Source of the DNA: CAZPYD01 sp964590835
GTDB taxonomy: Bacteria > Patescibacteriota > Minisyncoccia > JAHISW01 > Tagabacteraceae
Direction of reading: 5' to 3'
NCBI GenBank assembly: GCA_964590835.1
Contig: CAZPYD010000018.1
Span: 1 to 16,599 of the forward strand
DNA length: 16,599 nucleotides
Shown piece after piece: positions 14,225 to 16,599 of this stretch (positions are counted from its first letter, which is position 1; every line of letters starts with the position of its first letter). Under the pieces are notes generated by a model. The model was not told the DNA's origin. It saw only the letters and a list, made by a program, of their open reading frames with translations, and ran no database searches. Both the position numbers and the translations under genes were made by a program.

Positions 14225-14537
14225 TATTTATATAATAATATTAATATAATTAATTAAGTATTTATTATTACTATTATTAGTCCTGTGGATATTGTTGATA
14301 AGTTAATAATACTAATATTTTAAAGGATTATTTAAGTTTTATTATTTTTATAAACTCTTAATAAGTATATGATTATTTGTGGATTATTTATATATATGTG
14401 TGGATAATTTATTTTTTATTTTTAATTATTTATATTTTTCCATATGTTTTCAACAACATATACACAACCTTATCCTCACACTAATTTTGACAGTATTTTG
14501 CTAAAATAAAAAGTGCTATTAAAATTAATATAGGGAT
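14225..14537. other. oriC: Probable replication origin (oriC): DnaA-box cluster between dnaA and dnaN
   Basis: The spacer holds no gene. DnaA boxes (consensus TTATCCACA) are frequent. Reading TGTGGATAA on the plus strand: TGTGGATAT (14284-14292), directly followed by TGTTGATAA (14293-14301), TGTGGATTA (14378-14386) and the perfect TGTGGATAA (14399-14407). On the other orientation: TTATCCTCA (14470-14478) and a poorer ATATACACA (14458-14466). Four boxes point one way and face two on the other side of an almost pure A/T stretch (14404-14440), a good candidate for the unwinding element. The dnaN promoter should lie in the AT-rich left end but cannot be picked out. Confidence 0.8.
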
Positions 14538-15926
14538 TTATACATACAAACAATCTCTAATTTGTTTTATATCTTCTTTAATTTGTTGATTGTTTTTTAA
14601 GTCTTTTGATATTTTTAAATAAGCATGCATTACTGTTGTATGATCTCTACCTCCTAATTTTTGACCAATATAAGGGTAAGAACCATTAAAATCCTCTCTT
14701 AATAAATACATAGCAATTTGTCTTGGTAAAACATATTCCTTTTTTCTTGATTTTTCAAAAAGAGAATTTTCTTCTATATTATAAAATTGAGCTATTATTT
14801 TAATTAATTCTTTAAAAGAAATTTTTTTCTTTGAATAAATTATATTTTTATTAAATACTTCTTTTAATTCATTTAATGATAAATTTTTACCAAGAAGTTT
14901 GGTTTGTGCAGAAAGTATATTTAATGCTCCTTCAAGTTCTCTTACATTGTTTTTTATTGTTGAAGCAATATAATCTATCATTTCTTCAGGTAGATTTAAA
15001 TTCTTGTTTTGAATCTTAGATTTAAGTATTGCTATTCTTGCTTCATATTCTGGTTCTGAAATATCTGTCATCATACCTCCTTCAAAACGAGATCTTAATC
15101 TAGCTTCTAAATCTGGTATTGATTTTGGTGGTCTATCTGAGGAAAAAATTATTTGTTTATTTTTTTCATAAAGTGTATTAAAAATATGAAAAAGCTCTTC
15201 TTGTGTTTTTGTTTTACCTGGTAAAAATTGAATATCATCTATTATTAATAAATCATTTTTTTTATATTTCTCTTTAAATTCATATATTGTGTTATTTTGT
15301 AATGAATAAACTAATTCATTTGCAAATTTTTCTAAAGTTGTATATTGAATTTGAAAATTTTGATTTTTTTCTTTTATTTTATTTCCAATAGCTTGGAGTA
15401 AATGTGTTTTACCTAAACCAACACCACCATATATAAATAATGGATTATAAACTAAACCAGGATTTTTAGTTACAGCTTTTGCTGCAGCATGAGCAAGTTC
15501 ATTAAAAGAACCAACAATAAAACTATCAAAAATATATCTAGGGTTTAATATTTCTTTTGATTTAGATAAATTTTTAAAACTTATTTGTTCTTCATTTTGT
15601 TGAACTAATTTTTTAGGTTTTGTTGGTTTTTTAATAAAAGTATTTTTAAAACTACTTTTTTGAGGATTACTACAAATAATATATTCTATAGATCTTATTT
15701 TAGGGTTAATTTTTCTTAATACACTAATTATAAACTTACTATATTTATTTTTAATCCATTCTTTTGTAAAACTATTTGGAACATTAAGGAATATTATTCC
15801 ATTTTCAATTTTTTCAAGATTAGTTTTTTGAAACCAAGTAATAAAATTAGCTTTTGAAATAATTGCTTCTATTTCAATAAGTACCTCCTCCCAGATTTGT
15901 TCTTTATTTGTTTTTTGGGTATCCAT
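14538..15926 (-). CDS. dnaA: Chromosomal replication initiator DnaA
   Basis: DnaA binds the 9-bp boxes at oriC and melts the adjacent DNA. The 462 residues show all four domains. Domain I (about 8-85) contains FITWFQKTNLEKI. A lysine-rich linker runs about 86-125. The AAA+ core has Walker A GGVGLGKTH (167-175), Walker B LLIIDDIQF (226-234), sensor 1 FSSDRPP (261-267), the arginine-finger segment RLRSRFEGG (276-284) and NNVRELEGALN (326-336). The C-terminal DNA-binding domain has the signature LGGRDHTTVMHAY (424-436). The start at 15926 fits the family and coincides with the predicted transcription start, so the message may be leaderless. DnaA boxes occur on both sides of the gene, which may let the protein control its own promoter. 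Confidence 0.98.
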   Translation of the reverse strand: MDTQKTNKEQIWEEVLIEIEAIISKANFITWFQKTNLEKIENGIIFLNVPNSFTKEWIKNKYSKFIISVLRKINPKIRSIEYIICSNPQKSSFKNTFIKKPTKPKKLVQQNEEQISFKNLSKSKEILNPRYIFDSFIVGSFNELAHAAAKAVTKNPGLVYNPLFIYGGVGLGKTHLLQAIGNKIKEKNQNFQIQYTTLEKFANELVYSLQNNTIYEFKEKYKKNDLLIIDDIQFLPGKTKTQEELFHIFNTLYEKNKQIIFSSDRPPKSIPDLEARLRSRFEGGMMTDISEPEYEARIAILKSKIQNKNLNLPEEMIDYIASTIKNNVRELEGALNILSAQTKLLGKNLSLNELKEVFNKNIIYSKKKISFKELIKIIAQFYNIEENSLFEKSRKKEYVLPRQIAMYLLREDFNGSYPYIGQKLGGRDHTTVMHAYLKISKDLKNNQQIKEDIKQIRDCLYV

Positions 15927-15932
15927 AAAATC

Positions 15933-15962
15933 ATTATACCTTAGTAAAGTATTTAACGTAAA
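15933..15962 (-). promoter_or_regulatory. dnaA promoter, apparently leaderless
   Basis: On the minus strand TATAAT (15938-15933) lies six bases before the ATG of dnaA. A weak -35, TTTACG (15962-15957), is 18 bases further upstream. A start seven bases after the -10 falls on 15926, the A of the ATG itself, leaving no leader and no room for a Shine-Dalgarno site. Confidence 0.6.
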
Positions 15963-15993
15963 TTTACATTTTTATGCTTTTATGTTAATAACA

Positions 15994-16013
15994 TGTGTAT
16001 TACCTGTGAATAA
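15994..16013. promoter_or_regulatory. DnaA boxes upstream of dnaA
   Basis: TGTGAATAA (16005-16013) is the reverse of TTATTCACA, a full match to TTATNCACA. TGTGTATTA (15994-16002) differs from the consensus at one base. They lie in the dnaA/rpmH spacer, 32 or more bases upstream of the dnaA -35. They could form a second part of the origin or repress dnaA. The rest of the spacer (16014-16073) shows nothing clear. Confidence 0.55.
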
Positions 16014-16073
16014 CTTTTAGATTAGTTTTTAGAACTCTAAATTAAATCTCAATAAATAATAACTAGTAAACTA

Positions 16074-16113
16074 TTGATTATTAACAGTTTTATCTCTATA
16101 ATGATTCTATAAT
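16074..16113 (+). promoter_or_regulatory. rpmH-rnpA promoter with two -10 elements
   Basis: TTGATT (16074-16079), 17 bases, then a perfect TATAAT (16097-16102). This is one of the best promoters in the window. A second TATAAT (16108-16113) follows 11 bases later. Expected starts are near 16109 or 16120; the first includes the hairpin at 16115-16147. Confidence 0.75.
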
Positions 16114-16114
16114 C

Positions 16115-16147
16115 AGTTGTTAATTATTAAAATAATAACTAACAACT
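16115..16147 (+). promoter_or_regulatory. 5' leader hairpin before rpmH
   Basis: AGTTGTTAATTATT (16115-16128) pairs with AATAACTAACAACT (16134-16147): 14 pairs with one A-C mismatch and a five-base loop. It ends 13 bases before the rpmH ATG, where no Shine-Dalgarno site exists. This matches the layout before pilB. Confidence 0.45.
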
Positions 16148-16160
16148 AATAACTAAAAAT

Positions 16161-16295
16161 ATGTCAATTACTTATAAACCAAAAAGAAAAAAAAGAAAAA
16201 GAACACATGGTTTTTTAAAAAGGTCTAATTCTTCTACTGGTAAAAATATTTTAAAAAACAGAAGAAGAAAAGGACGTAAAAAATTAACTGTTTAA
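16161..16295 (+). CDS. rpmH: 50S ribosomal protein L34
   Basis: L34 is a small basic protein of the large ribosomal subunit. The 44 residues begin MSITYKPKRKKRKRTHGFLK, followed by R-S, and end RRRKGRKKLTV. The family pattern 'T.QP.krkR.rtHGFr.Rm.t..Gr.vl..RR.KGRk.L.' is complete: T-H-G-F at 15-18, then a G-K pair and the final RRRKGRKKL. The size is normal. Its place beside dnaA and two bases before rnpA is the classic bacterial arrangement. It was found directly in the sequence because it is short. Confidence 0.97.
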   Translation: MSITYKPKRKKRKRTHGFLKRSNSSTGKNILKNRRRKGRKKLTV

Positions 16296-16297
16296 AA

Positions 16298-16599
16298 ATG
16301 TTACCTTTTGAGAATAGACTTAAAAAAGAAGATTTTAAAATATTAAAAAATTTTAAAAAAAAAATCTTTAATTCTAAAAATCTTAATTTAAAGTTATATT
16401 ATACTAAATTCAAACCAACAAAGTTTGCAATAATTATACCAACAAAATTCTCTAACAAAGCAGTTGTTAGAAATAAAACAAAAAGGCAAATTAAAAAAAT
16501 TATTCTTGAATTTTTAAAAGATATAAAATCTGGTTTTGTTGTTATATTTTATGTAAAAAAAGAAATAAAAAATTTATCATTTTCTGATTTAAAAAAAGA
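16298..16599 (+). CDS. rnpA: Ribonuclease P protein component, 3' end outside the window
   Basis: RnpA is the protein cofactor of RNase P, which trims the 5' leader of tRNA precursors. From ATG 16298, 100 codons are readable to the window edge. The protein starts MLPFENRLKKEDFKILKNFK; family members start 'm....RLkk..dF..v'. The central KFAIIIPTKFSNKAVVRNKT segment followed by KRQIKKII carries the RNase P signature ('vSkKvgkAV.RNriKR.lrE'), with R-N-K-T-K-R intact. The protein is very lysine-rich. Only two bases separate it from the rpmH stop, so both are translated from one message. Confidence 0.93.
   Translation, partial: MLPFENRLKKEDFKILKNFKKKIFNSKNLNLKLYYTKFKPTKFAIIIPTKFSNKAVVRNKTKRQIKKIILEFLKDIKSGFVVIFYVKKEIKNLSFSDLKK

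Noticed and set aside
1..16599. CRISPR array, tRNA or rRNA genes, insertion sequence with transposase
   Set aside because: No regularly spaced direct repeats of 20 or more bases, no tRNA T-arm motif with a cloverleaf and no transposase-like frame were seen on either strand by reading.

Overview
The window is an AT-rich bacterial chromosome segment around the replication origin. The gene layout rnpA-rpmH / dnaA-dnaN sits at the right end, with dnaA and dnaN pointing left and rpmH and rnpA pointing right. Small genes, tight spacing, few Shine-Dalgarno sites, no recF after dnaN, a shortened YebC and a decayed DHH-type protein next to a pilus ATPase suggest a small-genome lineage such as the candidate phyla radiation (Patescibacteria, Parcubacteria-like). 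That placement is inference from gene style and layout; no marker was compared with a database. TGA serves as a real stop (yebC), so the standard bacterial code fits. A 10-N scaffold gap at 2615-2624 shows this is a draft assembly.

Layout. (1) 1-3043, minus strand: tsaE (crossing the gap), polA and the first part of holA, encoding tRNA t6A modification and DNA synthesis functions. A four-copy heptamer repeat lies between polA and holA. (2) 3175-6317, plus strand: a broken GIY-YIG endonuclease gene, a DHH-phosphoesterase-like protein without its DHH motif, and a PilB/GspE-type ATPase whose last 37 codons are cut off by one in-frame TAA. (3) 6318-6744: a non-coding block holding a perfect 28-bp inverted repeat around a folded 117-base centre, a second nested hairpin and a 9-bp tandem repeat. 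(4) 6745-9316, plus strand: ruvB, then yebC-ruvC overlapping by four bases, then a very acidic 67-residue protein closed by a strong terminator. yebC is preceded by a promoter, a possible 11-codon leader peptide and two abutting perfect hairpins. No ruvA is present here. (5) 9334-12855: tyrS (minus) divergent from a class A penicillin-binding protein gene (plus). (6) 12848-16599: a DciA/DUF721-like small gene, dnaN, a DnaA-box-rich spacer (probable oriC), dnaA with an apparently leaderless promoter, more DnaA boxes, then rpmH and partial rnpA.

Together the genes cover replication initiation (dnaA, dnaN, the DciA-like gene, oriC), polymerase functions (polA, holA), Holliday-junction processing (ruvB, ruvC), translation (tyrS, rpmH, rnpA, tsaE, yebC), wall synthesis (PBP1A) and type IV pilus extension (pilB). 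The genes are mostly ordinary housekeeping ones. The unusual material is in the non-coding DNA, especially 6309-6569 and 7852-7947, and in the interrupted pilB. I found no convincing evidence of a wholly new multi-gene system.
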